The notes: a model not told the origin generated them from the sequence alone. 11,275 nucleotides of DNA from JBMOPD01 sp049323615 (GCA_049323615.1 JBMOPD010000020.1:1-11275), one strand, 5' to 3'. Numbered from the stretch's first letter, positions 5,403 through 11,275 are shown. Made by a program: numbers and translations.

Positions 5403-5675
5403 GTGGCCCAGGTGAAAAGGATCATGATCAGCCTTCCCGACAGCTTGCTGGCTGAGGTTGACGGCATTGTAGCGGCTGAAAGGTTGAACCGCAGCGAGTT
5501 TATCCGTGAGGCCATGAAACTTTATATAGCTGAGCGGAAGCGCCGCCTGCTTCGCGAACAGATGAAAACCGGCTACATGGAAATGGCCAAAATTAACCTT
5601 TTGCTTGCCGTAGAGCAGTATAACCTGGAGGATGAGGTGACGCCTCCCTTTGAGCCCGTAATGGAGGCAAAATAA
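5403..5675 (+). CDS. mazE: MazE/EndoAI-type antitoxin (ribbon-helix-helix)
   Basis: This antitoxin of 90 residues partners the adjacent MazF. The N-terminal ribbon-helix-helix (VKRIMISLPDSLLAEVDGIV, then LNRSEFIREAMKLYIAE, residues about 4-45) gives dimerisation and DNA binding. The C-terminal part with GYMEMAKINL (about 57-66) matches the toxin-wrapping segment of Bacillus EndoAI, from memory of that family. I chose GTG 5403 as the start because AGGGGG at 5386-5391 lies upstream. GTG 5391 overlaps that purine run and would lack its own ribosome binding site. mazF begins two bases after the stop, so the pair is co-transcribed and probably translationally coupled. In Bacillus this pair follows alr, whereas here it follows ilvN. 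Confidence 0.88.
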   Translation: MAQVKRIMISLPDSLLAEVDGIVAAERLNRSEFIREAMKLYIAERKRRLLREQMKTGYMEMAKINLLLAVEQYNLEDEVTPPFEPVMEAK

Positions 5676-5677
5676 AA

Positions 5678-6028
5678 ATGCTGATCCGGCGGGGCGATAT
5701 CTTTTTTGCAGATTTAAGCCCGGTGGTGGGCTCTGAACAGGGAGGCACCAGGCCGGTGCTGATTTTACAAAACGATATCGGCAATCAGTACAGTCCCACT
5801 ACCATTGTGGCGGCTATAACCTCACAAATTTCAAAGGCCAAGCTCCCCACCCATGTTGAGATGATGGCCGGCGAGGGAGGCCTGGAAAGGGACTCGGTAA
5901 TTCTCCTGGAACAGATCAGGACTATAGACAAAAGCCGGCTGATGGAAAAGGTGGCCTCGTTAAACGAGGATATGATGGGTAAGGTTAACCAGGCCATTGA
6001 GATAAGCCTGGGGCTGGTCGAGATTTGA
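5678..6028 (+). CDS. mazF: MazF/EndoA mRNA interferase toxin
   Basis: This endoribonuclease of 116 residues cleaves single-stranded mRNA at short recognition sites. The sequence follows Bacillus EndoA almost throughout: RRGDIFFADLSPVVGSEQGG, then TRPVLILQNDIGN, IVAAITSQI, KLPTHVE and ERDSVILLEQIRTIDKSRL. The residues corresponding to the catalytic R25 and T48 are present, so the toxin should be active. GGAGG at 5662-5666 precedes the ATG. The high match to the chromosomal Firmicute form suggests a vertically kept module rather than recent acquisition. A hairpin terminator follows. Confidence 0.95.
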   Translation: MLIRRGDIFFADLSPVVGSEQGGTRPVLILQNDIGNQYSPTTIVAAITSQISKAKLPTHVEMMAGEGGLERDSVILLEQIRTIDKSRLMEKVASLNEDMMGKVNQAIEISLGLVEI

Positions 6029-6038
6029 GACGTTAAAC

Positions 6039-6106
6039 AAAAAAGGCACCTCACATTCTCGATGTTCGAGGTTAGAGGTTCGAATTTCGAGAAGGGGGTG
6101 CTTTTT
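6039..6106 (+). terminator. Long terminator-like hairpin with repeats in its loop
   Basis: AAAAAAGGCACC (6039-6050) pairs with GGGGGTGCTTTTT (6094-6106) with one bulged G. An inner stem TTCTCGA (6056-6062)/TCGAGAA (6087-6093) extends it. The 24-base loop and the downstream flank are made of TTCGA-type repeats. It would end the mazEF transcript. Confidence 0.6.
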
Positions 6107-6137
6107 AGATGTTCGAAATTCGATGTTCGAGGTTCGA
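6060..6137 (+). repeat. TTCGA phrase repeats
   Basis: The pentamer TTCGA occurs about seven times in under 80 bases, with variable spacers (gg, aa, tg). A 14-base copy cgatgttcgaggtt is identical at 6060-6073 and 6121-6134. The array lies between mazF and the amidotransferase-like gene and runs up to the latter's ribosome binding site. Confidence 0.75.
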
Positions 6138-6151
6138 AAGGAGAGGCGGAG

Positions 6152-6874
6152 ATGGCGGTGAAGCCCCTGATTGGCATAACATGTGCCTGGGATGAGGATA
6201 AAGGCAGGGTGTACCTGGGCGGAATGTACATTAAGGCTGTTCAGGCGGGCGGCGGGGTGCCCCTTCCCCTGGCCGGCGCCGCTGATGAAGGTTCCCTGGA
6301 CAGGATAGCCGGGGTAATTGACGGCTTGATTCTCTCCGGAGGGCCGGACGTGGATCCGGTTTTTTTCGGCGAGGAGCCCTTGCCGGGGAGCCAGGAAATC
6401 TGTCCCGGGCGGGATGCCTTTGAAATAGCAATGGCCGGCCGGGCGCTGGCCGCCAATATGCCGGTGCTTGGCATTTGCAGGGGCATGCAGGTGCTGAACA
6501 TAGCGGCCGGGGGTGACATTTACCAGGATATCTACAGTCAACTGAATAACCGGCTGATTAAACATTTTCAGCAAGCCCCCCGCTGGCACCCCACTCATGA
6601 AATAGTGATCAGGCCGGGGACCGTCCTGGCCTCCATCCTGGGGCCGGAGGCGGTAAGGGTGAACAGTTTCCACCACCAGGCGGTCAGAAAGGTGGCCCCC
6701 GGTTTTATGGTTTCCGCCCAGTCGGCCGACGGGGTGATTGAGGCCTTGGAATCGCCGGATTTCCGTTTCGCCCTGGGCATTCAGTGCCACCCTGAAACCC
6801 TTTGGGAGCGGCGCCCGTTATTTCTCAACCTTTTTAAGAAACTGGTGGAGGCGGCGAAAAAAGGCGGGGATTAG
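6152..6874 (+). CDS. Gamma-glutamyl-gamma-aminobutyrate hydrolase-like (peptidase C26) protein
   Basis: This is a class-I glutamine amidotransferase-fold hydrolase of 240 residues. PLIGITCAW opens the domain and DGLILSGGPDVDP (57-69) is the typical C26/PuuD block. The nucleophile is C109 in GICRGMQVLN. NSFHHQAV (171-178) and QCHPE (211-215, H213 and E215) complete the triad. Family members split gamma-glutamyl amides such as gamma-glutamyl-GABA. The true substrate is unknown here, as no polyamine genes are adjacent. The ATG at 6152 is preceded by AAGGAGAGG. A longer in-frame start at 6062 would translate the TTCGA repeats and is rejected. An amidohydrolase gene follows after 53 bases and may be co-transcribed. 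Confidence 0.85.
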   Translation: MAVKPLIGITCAWDEDKGRVYLGGMYIKAVQAGGGVPLPLAGAADEGSLDRIAGVIDGLILSGGPDVDPVFFGEEPLPGSQEICPGRDAFEIAMAGRALAANMPVLGICRGMQVLNIAAGGDIYQDIYSQLNNRLIKHFQQAPRWHPTHEIVIRPGTVLASILGPEAVRVNSFHHQAVRKVAPGFMVSAQSADGVIEALESPDFRFALGIQCHPETLWERRPLFLNLFKKLVEAAKKGGD

Positions 6875-6927
6875 GGGTTGGCTTATCCTGAAAAGCTTCC
6901 GGCGGAAAAAAGGAGGGTTCATAATCA

Positions 6928-8103
6928 ATGATAGCCATAACTGGCGGTAAGGTTTTAACCATGACGGGAAGGAACTACGAGGTGGGAACCGTTCTGATCA
7001 AAGACGGGAAAATAGCCGGGGTCGTGGCAGGCATAAGGGAACCCGAGGGATGGGAGATTATAGACGCCAGGGGGATGGTGGTGATGCCCGGACTGGTGGA
7101 CGCCCACTGCCACCTGGGGATAGTGGAAGAAATTTACCGTAGCGAGGGGGACGACGGCAATGAGGTAACCGACCCGGTCACCCCTCACCTGCGGGCCATT
7201 GACGCCATCAACCCGGATGACCTGGGTTTCCGGGACGCGCTGTCCGGGGGAGTGACCACGGTGGTTGTCGGGCCGGGAAGCGCAAATGTCATCGGGGGAG
7301 AGATGGTGGCCATGAAGACCTGGGGCAGGGGGCTTAAGGAAATGGTTCTGAAGGCCCCGGTGGGGCTGAAAGCCGCCCTGGGTGAAAACCCCAAGAGGAA
7401 TTACGGCAGCCGGAAGAAGGCCCCCTATACCAGGATGGCCTCCGCGGCGCTGCTGCGGGAGTCGCTGGTTAAGGCCCGGGACTACATGCGCAAGGTGGCC
7501 GGGGCGGCCGACGGCAGGGGAGAAGTGCCGGACAGGGATTTGAGGATGGAATCACTGGCCAGGGTGTTGAGCGGGGAGATTCCGCTGAGGGTTCATGCGC
7601 ACCGGGCGGACGACATAATGACGGCCCTGCGGATAGCCGGGGAGTTTAATATAAAGCTGGTGGTTGAACACTGTACCGAGGGGCACAAAGTGGCTGAAGA
7701 ACTGGCCAAACAGGGAGTCAATGCGGTGATCGGCCCGATCATCGGCAACCGGGCCAAGGTTGAACTGAAGGGGATTTCCCTGGAAACAGCCAGGGCCCTG
7801 GCTGATGCTGATGTTGATTTCGCCATTATGACGGACCATCCGGTGGTACCCATACAGTACCTTGGTCTTTCGGCCGGGCTGTCGGTGCGGGGGGGATTGG
7901 ACGAGGAAAGGGCACTGCGGGCGGTTACGGCGGGCGCCGCCAGGGTATTGGGCCTTGATGACCGGGTCGGCAGCCTTGAACCCGGCAAGGATGCCGATGT
8001 GGTAATAATGGACGGGCATCCCTTTGATGTACGCAGTCGTGTTGTAAAAGTGCTGATCTCAGGTCAAATTGTGTATGAATTTGAAGGTTATTGTCAAATA
8101 TAA
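6928..8103 (+). CDS. Metal-dependent amidohydrolase (imidazolonepropionase-like)
   Basis: This amidohydrolase-superfamily TIM-barrel enzyme has 391 residues. The metal-binding set is complete: DAHCH (H60, H62), HAHR (H223, H225), EHCTEGH (H248) and MTDH (D313). The N-terminal beta-sandwich (GGKVLTM...LIKDGKIAGV) and C-terminal GSLEPGKDADVVIMDGHPFD are typical. It belongs to the COG1228-type group related to HutI and Xaa-Pro dipeptidase-like amidohydrolases, with a conserved LGENPKRNYG block (141-150). The substrate is not predictable; hydrolysis of a cyclic amide or dipeptide is likely. AAGGAGG at 6910-6916 precedes the ATG. It probably forms a two-gene unit with the C26 hydrolase, suggesting joint breakdown of a glutamyl or peptide compound (inference). 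No clear terminator follows. Confidence 0.85.
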   Translation: MIAITGGKVLTMTGRNYEVGTVLIKDGKIAGVVAGIREPEGWEIIDARGMVVMPGLVDAHCHLGIVEEIYRSEGDDGNEVTDPVTPHLRAIDAINPDDLGFRDALSGGVTTVVVGPGSANVIGGEMVAMKTWGRGLKEMVLKAPVGLKAALGENPKRNYGSRKKAPYTRMASAALLRESLVKARDYMRKVAGAADGRGEVPDRDLRMESLARVLSGEIPLRVHAHRADDIMTALRIAGEFNIKLVVEHCTEGHKVAEELAKQGVNAVIGPIIGNRAKVELKGISLETARALADADVDFAIMTDHPVVPIQYLGLSAGLSVRGGLDEERALRAVTAGAARVLGLDDRVGSLEPGKDADVVIMDGHPFDVRSRVVKVLISGQIVYEFEGYCQI

Positions 8104-8219
8104 ATAAAAACACTCACAAATATTCATATCTAGCATTAAGTCGAATATTTAGAGATGATGGCGAATAGCTTTTTAAATTAAATTTTATTTAATTAAACCT
8201 AAAAAAGTTAATTTCTTCG

Positions 8220-8248
8220 GCAGGACTTGATAACAAAATGCAGAAATA
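8220..8248 (+). promoter_or_regulatory. Sigma-H-like promoter for spo0F
   Basis: GCAGGACTT (8220-8228), eleven bases, then GCAGAAATA (8240-8248) fit the sigma-H consensus RnAGGAwww-N11/12-RnnGAATww with two mismatches. A start near 8255 puts the leader at about 45 bases. In Bacillus spo0F is sigma-H dependent. Spo0A-box-like words lie at 8138-8145 (AAGTCGAA) and 8287-8294 (TTGTCGGA). Confidence 0.5.
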
Positions 8249-8300
8249 TGTTATAAATCACATGGCTGTTATCTTTATGTCAAGTGTTGTCGGAGGTAAA

Positions 8301-8717
8301 ATGCATATGGAGAGAGAGAAACTGGACGTACTGGTAGTTGATGATCAGCCGGGAGTGCGTTATTTGCTGGATGTGATCATCAGCGAGGAGGGACACCGGG
8401 TCAGGCTTGCCAAAAACGGCCTGGAAGCCGTGGAAGCAGTCAAAGTCTCCAAGCCGGACCTGGTCTTTATGGATGTACGGATGCCGCAGATGAGCGGGAT
8501 CGAGGCGCTGGGAAGGATTAAGATTATTTCTCCGGAAACCGAGGTTGTGCTGATGACCGCTTATATTTCCGACGAAACAGTGCAGATGGCCCGCAATAAC
8601 GGTGCCCTTTGCTGTTTCACCAAGCCCTTCGACGTGGATGTCATAAAGTCTTTCATCGTTGATTTCTGCTGGCGGTCATCCATGAAAAAGAAAAATTTTA
8701 CGGCGGTGGTAGGGTAA
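8301..8717 (+). CDS. spo0F: Spo0F-type sporulation phosphorelay response regulator
   Basis: This is a single receiver domain of 138 residues without an output domain. It carries the acidic pair in LVVDDQPGVRYLL, the phospho-acceptor D in FMDVRMP (about residue 58), T in LMTAY and K in FTKPFD. The DDQ-x-G-x-R-x-LL and KPFD blocks match Bacillus Spo0F, the carrier that passes phosphate from sensor kinases to Spo0B and then Spo0A. The tail of about 25 residues after KPFDVDVIKSF is longer and basic (SSMKKKN). GGAGGT at 8292-8297 precedes two close ATGs (8301 and 8307), and either may be used. The upstream ATG at 8238 is within the sigma-H-like promoter and is rejected. A generic CheY-like regulator is the alternative. 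Confidence 0.78.
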   Translation: MHMEREKLDVLVVDDQPGVRYLLDVIISEEGHRVRLAKNGLEAVEAVKVSKPDLVFMDVRMPQMSGIEALGRIKIISPETEVVLMTAYISDETVQMARNNGALCCFTKPFDVDVIKSFIVDFCWRSSMKKKNFTAVVG

Positions 8718-8720
8718 ATT

Positions 8721-8761
8721 CAGGGATTAGGTGGTATTACCAATTCCTAATCCCTGTTTTT
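8721..8761 (+). terminator. Terminator after spo0F, overlapping the end of holA
   Basis: CAGGGATTAGG (8721-8731) pairs perfectly with CCTAATCCCTG (8746-8756), with inner GGTA/TACC pairing and a T run after 8756. It stops plus-strand transcription. Its right arm contains the holA stop codon (8747-8749), so it also lies at the 3' end of the convergent gene, without a T run on that strand. Confidence 0.85.
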
Positions 8762-9823
8762 CCGGCAGATGTCCATGACCAGCATCTCCATGCCGGGTAA
8801 AAATTCCTGTTTTCCCGATTTTATGGCCACATCCAGCTCATGGAGCCGGTGCAGGGAACTGATTAACTGCCGGCGGTCAAAATTTCTCTGCTGGACGGCT
8901 ATTTTTTTGGCCACGTAAGGGTGAATGCCGAGCCGGGCGGCCAGGCCGGCTGAATTGCTCCCCGACCGGAGGGCTTCTCCGGCCCGCAGGATGAGCCTGA
9001 TCTGCCTTGCCACCATGGCCAGGATCACGGGCGGTGGCTGCTTCAGCCTGATCAGGCGGTTGATCCCGGCGATTGCCCGGGCGGGATTCCTTTCCCCGAT
9101 GGCGTCCACCACGGCGAAAACATCCTCCTCGGGGTGCGCCGGTGTTGCCGCGGCCACATCACTGACTGTTATGGCCTTGCTGTCCCCGGCATAAGTTATT
9201 AACTTCTGTATTTCCACCGCCAGAGACTGCAAACTGTTTCCGGCCCTGGCCAGGATCTGAGCCGCAGCTCCGGGCGCCAGGGTTTTTCCTGCCAGCCGGG
9301 CCTGTTTTTCCAGCCAGACGGTCAGTTCCTCCGGCTTCAGCAGGGTAAACTCAATGGCTTTGCCAACCCTGGCAGTTTCCTTGAATATTTTTTTGCGTTT
9401 GTCCACCTGATCCCCGGCGTCAAAGACGAGGCATGTGCTGGGGGTGGGGTGGGCCAGGTATTTGAGGAGGGGGGTTTCGTGGGCCCCGGCTGTCTCCGCC
9501 GATTCCCCGGGATCTGCTGATTCTTGCTGCCGGGGGCCGGCGGTTCCCTTTTTCCCGGCAAAAAATTTGGCGTTCTTCACTACCACCAGCCGTTTTTCGG
9601 AAAAAAAGGGAGTCATGGCGGCCAGGGAAATTATATCTCCCGGTGTTGCCTCTTCGCCGTCCACTTCGGTGTAATTAAAGTCATCGGCCCCCCCGGCCAG
9701 CAGGAAGTCCCGTATCTTTTTCACGGCCTCCCGGCGCAGGTAGCCCTCCGGGCCGAAAAAAAGATAAACCGGGGCGAAGCGGCCCGATTTCAAGTCCTCA
9801 ACCAGGTCAATAAAGTATTTCAC
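8747..9823 (-). CDS. holA: DNA polymerase III delta subunit
   Basis: This clamp-loader subunit of 358 residues opens the beta sliding clamp. The N-terminus VYLFFGPEGYLRREAVKKI (19-37) is the degenerate ATPase-fold start of HolA. It is followed by FNYTEVDGE, then LAAMTPFFSEKRLVVVKNAKF and the helical collar region ending in GMEMLVMDICR. A Gly/Ser/Glu-rich insertion near residues 95-115 makes it slightly longer than the usual 330-345 residues. GTG at 9823 overlaps the stop of the upstream thiamine-binding protein gene by four bases (GTGA), with GGGAGA upstream, so the two are translationally coupled. In Firmicutes holA commonly lies between comEC and rpsT. Here rpsT is near but comEC is not. 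Confidence 0.9.
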   Translation of the reverse strand: MKYFIDLVEDLKSGRFAPVYLFFGPEGYLRREAVKKIRDFLLAGGADDFNYTEVDGEEATPGDIISLAAMTPFFSEKRLVVVKNAKFFAGKKGTAGPRQQESADPGESAETAGAHETPLLKYLAHPTPSTCLVFDAGDQVDKRKKIFKETARVGKAIEFTLLKPEELTVWLEKQARLAGKTLAPGAAAQILARAGNSLQSLAVEIQKLITYAGDSKAITVSDVAAATPAHPEEDVFAVVDAIGERNPARAIAGINRLIRLKQPPPVILAMVARQIRLILRAGEALRSGSNSAGLAARLGIHPYVAKKIAVQQRNFDRRQLISSLHRLHELDVAIKSGKQEFLPGMEMLVMDICRKNRD

Positions 9824-10140
9824 TTTACCGTCTCCCGCGGCGACAGTTTGCTCTCCACGGCGGCCACCTTTCCGGACATGGTTATTTCCCTGTCCCTGCG
9901 GTCATCCACCCGGATGGTGGTAAGCACCCTGCTGGCTCCGGCAATAAACGGCTGCTCGTGCATCCGCCTGATTACATTGAAGATGCTGTCCAGATCCCCT
10001 TCAATAACCGTGCCCATGGGTGTGACCCTGTACTGAAGGTTTTTTTCATCCCGGATCACCTTGACACACCCGGCCACAAACTCACTGAGACTGGTGGTGC
10101 CGGTGCCCAGGGGCACCACACTTACCTCCACAATGGCCAT
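9820..10140 (-). CDS. MTH1187/YqgV family thiamine-binding protein (DUF77)
   Basis: The product has 106 residues and a ferredoxin-like fold, typical length about 95-105. It starts with AIVEVSVVPLGTGTTSLSEF and has YRVTPMGTVIEGDLDSIFNV at about 37-56, the hallmark block of the family. The final 20 residues (SGKVAAVESKLSPRETVK) are charged and variable. Family members bind thiamine-like ligands as small oligomers, and their cellular role is not settled. The start ATG has GGGAGG seven bases upstream. It is the first gene of a two-gene unit with holA. The link to replication is probably only genomic. Confidence 0.85.
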   Translation of the reverse strand: MAIVEVSVVPLGTGTTSLSEFVAGCVKVIRDEKNLQYRVTPMGTVIEGDLDSIFNVIRRMHEQPFIAGASRVLTTIRVDDRRDREITMSGKVAAVESKLSPRETVK

Positions 10141-10170
10141 TTTAATACCTCCCGGGCTATACTATATCTT

Positions 10171-10179
10171 ATTATAACA
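10171..10179 (-). promoter_or_regulatory. Extended -10 promoter for the DUF77-holA unit
   Basis: On the minus strand TG-T-TATAAT (10179-10171) is a perfect extended -10, about 30 bases upstream of the ATG. No good -35 is visible, as is usual for extended -10 promoters. Confidence 0.5.
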
Positions 10180-10239
10180 TTGATGCCTGAAAAATCATTT
10201 CCAATATCATCACAGGCGACTTATACCTATCTATAGTAT

Positions 10240-10267
10240 CTCCTGACTCCTGACTCCTGTCTCCTGT
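10240..10267. repeat. Four tandem 7-bp units (ctcctga/ctcctgt)
   Basis: Two ctcctga units are followed by two ctcctgt units, a period of exactly seven bases. They lie between the DUF77 promoter and the rpsT terminator. The array looks like the other phrase-type intergenic repeats in this window. Confidence 0.8.
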
Positions 10268-10280
10268 ATTCTTCCCCCCC

Positions 10281-10316
10281 AAAAAAAAACCACCTTCCTG
10301 AGAAGGGTGGTTTTTT
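10281..10316 (-). terminator. Rho-independent terminator of rpsT
   Basis: On the minus strand ACCACCCTT pairs with AAGGTGGT (one bulge) around a six-base loop and is followed by nine T residues. It starts at the rpsT stop codon. T runs on both strands could also make it bidirectional. Confidence 0.9.
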
Positions 10317-10584
10317 AAGCTTCCATATTTTTGTTAAACCTTAGGGTGAGGCGGGATTTTTTCCGGGCAGCCGTGTTTTTATGCAGGATTCCCTTTGTTA
10401 CGGCTTTATCGATAGCAATCACAGCCCTGTTCAGTCTGGTTTTGGCATCCTCTTTGCTGTTGCCGGCCAGAGCTTCGTCAAATCTTCTGATGCTGGTCCG
10501 CAGGGCGGATTTCAGTTTTTGATTGCGCAGGGTCTTCTTGCGGATTACCTCCACTCTTTTTGCCGCCGACTTGATGTTTGGCAC
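10315..10584 (-). CDS. rpsT: Small ribosomal subunit protein bS20
   Basis: This basic protein of 89 residues binds 16S rRNA early in 30S assembly. The family signature is clear: PNIKSAAKRVEVIRKKTLRN at the N-terminus, LKSALRTSIRRF at about 26-37, AVIAIDKAVTKGILHKNTAA at about 55-74 and ARKKSRLTLRF near the end. The start is GTG at 10584, with GGGAGGTGAG a few bases upstream. The in-frame ATG at 10623 lies within the -10 region and is rejected. The gene has its own promoter and terminator and is divergent from the membrane protein gene. The holA-rpsT closeness is usual in Firmicutes. Confidence 0.95.
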   Translation of the reverse strand: MPNIKSAAKRVEVIRKKTLRNQKLKSALRTSIRRFDEALAGNSKEDAKTRLNRAVIAIDKAVTKGILHKNTAARKKSRLTLRFNKNMEA

Positions 10585-10607
10585 TGTCTCACCTCCCAAC
10601 AGCCTCC

Positions 10608-10636
10608 ATTTTAACACGGCCAAATTAAAAATGCAA
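10608..10636 (-). promoter_or_regulatory. Promoter for rpsT
   Basis: On the minus strand TTGCAT (10636-10631), a 17-base spacer and TAAAAT (10613-10608) with an upstream TG form a strong sigma-A promoter with an extended -10. The leader to the GTG would be short, about 17-20 bases. Confidence 0.7.
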
Positions 10637-10711
10637 GCTGAGCCTGTATATATTTGCCTCTATCAGCCAAAGATAATAAAGAATTTGCAATATAAAGGAG
10701 GTGAGGATTGA

Positions 10712-11050
10712 GTGAACTGGATAGGCGCCATAGTCAGGTTCATCGTTTCGGCTCTGGTTTTGATAGTGGTAAGCTGGCTGTCCCCCGGGTTTGCGGTTAA
10801 GGGAGGCTTTGTCGGCGCGCTGATTGCCGCCGCCGTTATCGCCATCCTCGGGTATATAGCCGAAGCCTTGCTGGGCGACAGGATTTCACCACAGAGCAGG
10901 GGGCTGGTGGGATTCATTACGGCGGCAGTGGTTATTTATCTTGCCCAGTTTATTATACCGGGGCTTCTAAGTGTGAGCATTATCGGCGCTCTTATTTCTG
11001 CTTTCGTCATCGGCCTTATAGATGCGGTTGTACCGACGGTTCTGCGATAA
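10712..11050 (+). CDS. Small four-helix membrane protein, phage-holin-4/YvlD type
   Basis: The product has 112 residues, almost entirely hydrophobic, with about four membrane segments (roughly residues 5-23, 31-52, 64-83 and 86-107). Short loops include SPGFAVKGG and GDRISPQSRG. The pattern of glycine and alanine, and the ...GLIDAVVPTVLR end, fit the small membrane protein family PF04020 (Phage_holin_4_2), which includes YvlD and is mostly chromosomal and not phage-linked. GTG 10712 is preceded by AAGGAGGTGA, a near-perfect ribosome binding site. In related spore formers I expect the gpr protease gene nearby, but it is not in the window. The function is unknown. Confidence 0.75.
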   Translation: MNWIGAIVRFIVSALVLIVVSWLSPGFAVKGGFVGALIAAAVIAILGYIAEALLGDRISPQSRGLVGFITAAVVIYLAQFIIPGLLSVSIIGALISAFVIGLIDAVVPTVLR

Positions 11051-11052
11051 TT

Positions 11053-11081
11053 AAAAAACCCCGCCACGGCGGGGTTTTTTT
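11053..11081 (+). terminator. Rho-independent terminator after the membrane protein gene
   Basis: AAAAAACCCCGC pairs with GCGGGGTTTTTT around a CACG loop and is followed by a further T. It begins two bases after the stop codon and closes the core-gene block. Confidence 0.93.
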
Positions 11082-11194
11082 ATCGTTAAAGAAAGTATAT
11101 GTCGATTTAAAGTACTAAAGTAAACCTTTGGTTTGAATACAAACCCCATAATAGCTTTATGGCGCATTGGAGAAGACATCGCACTCGCGAACTC

Positions 11195-11275
11195 GACCTG
11201 CGACTGAACAGTCTCTATAGCTCTTTGCCGACGGAAGCCGACCGCCCTCGAACGCCGCGTCCATGCGGCTCTCGG
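11195..11275 (+). ncRNA. Candidate structured RNA, copy B, cut by the window end
   Basis: This segment aligns with the minus-strand copy at 2580-2659. Both start gacctgcg, then ctgaac, then ctctat, then acgg, ccgaccgcc, cgtccatgc and ctcgg. The last hairpin is GCCGC-gtccat-GCGGC (11254-11269), against GTGC-gtccat-GCAC in copy A: same loop, different but paired stem. One-base gaps between the copies speak against a shared protein frame. By analogy with copy A, an RT gene may follow just outside the window. The exact 5' start is unknown, and the sequence from about 11170 is also less AT-rich. Confidence 0.6.

Noticed and set aside
6060..6137. CRISPR-like array
   Set aside because: The repeated words are only 5-14 bases with irregular 0-10 base gaps and no unique spacers. 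No cas gene is present anywhere in the window.
6062..6151. 30-codon N-terminal extension of the C26 hydrolase from ATG 6062
   Set aside because: It lies inside the terminator hairpin and the TTCGA repeats, while AAGGAGAGG before ATG 6152 gives a proper start at the family's N-terminus.
8238..8300. Spo0F start at ATG 8238
   Set aside because: The extension is not part of the receiver domain and overlaps the sigma-H-like promoter. GGAGGT sits in front of 8301/8307.
10646..10678. Possible sigma-G/F promoter (GTATA ... GATAATA) before the holin-like gene
   Set aside because: The spacing of about 21 bases is too long for sigma-G, and the -10 differs from CATwnTA at the first base.
10712..11050. 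Phage origin of the holin-like protein
   Set aside because: No other phage genes are present. PF04020-type proteins are common chromosomal membrane proteins, and the context (rpsT, holA) is core.

Overview
The window looks like a chromosomal piece of a spore-forming, anaerobic, moderately GC-rich Firmicute, most likely of the Desulfotomaculum/Pelotomaculum (Peptococcaceae) type. This is an inference from a Spo0F-type phosphorelay regulator, an EndoAI/EndoA-type MazEF module, the holA/rpsT neighbourhood, strong GGAGG ribosome binding sites, GTG/TTG starts, and phrase-like intergenic repeats. I could not run any database search, so the taxonomy is a best guess.

Positions 1 to about 2670 are an accessory, mostly AT-rich stretch. 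It holds a lone DUF5615 PIN-like protein with its own promoter and terminator, an orphan HicB antitoxin, several copies of a REP-like palindrome, and a decayed reverse transcriptase (RT). Directly upstream of the RT remnant, on the minus strand, is a GC-rich structured segment. A diverged second copy of that segment starts at 11195 on the plus strand and runs off the window end. The two copies keep one hairpin loop while its stem changes in a compensating way, and they differ by single-base indels. This points to a non-coding RNA that accompanies an RT family, and it is the most interesting signal here.

Positions 2853 to 4569 are a lipoate-related cluster: dihydrolipoyl dehydrogenase (lpdA, TTG start), the first 24 codons of an octanoyltransferase gene (lipB) cut off, and a free-standing 76-residue lipoyl domain. 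Next come the acetolactate synthase regulatory subunit (ilvN) without ilvB, then mazEF, then a class-I glutamine amidotransferase-like hydrolase (peptidase C26), then a metal-dependent amidohydrolase.

Positions 8220 to 11081 are core genome: spo0F behind a sigma-H-like promoter, converging on a minus-strand unit of a thiamine-binding (MTH1187/YqgV) protein translationally overlapped with holA. After that come rpsT on the minus strand and, divergent from it, a small four-helix membrane protein of the phage-holin-4/YvlD type. Most units are closed by recognisable hairpin terminators, two of which are built from, or interrupted by, short phrase-like repeats.
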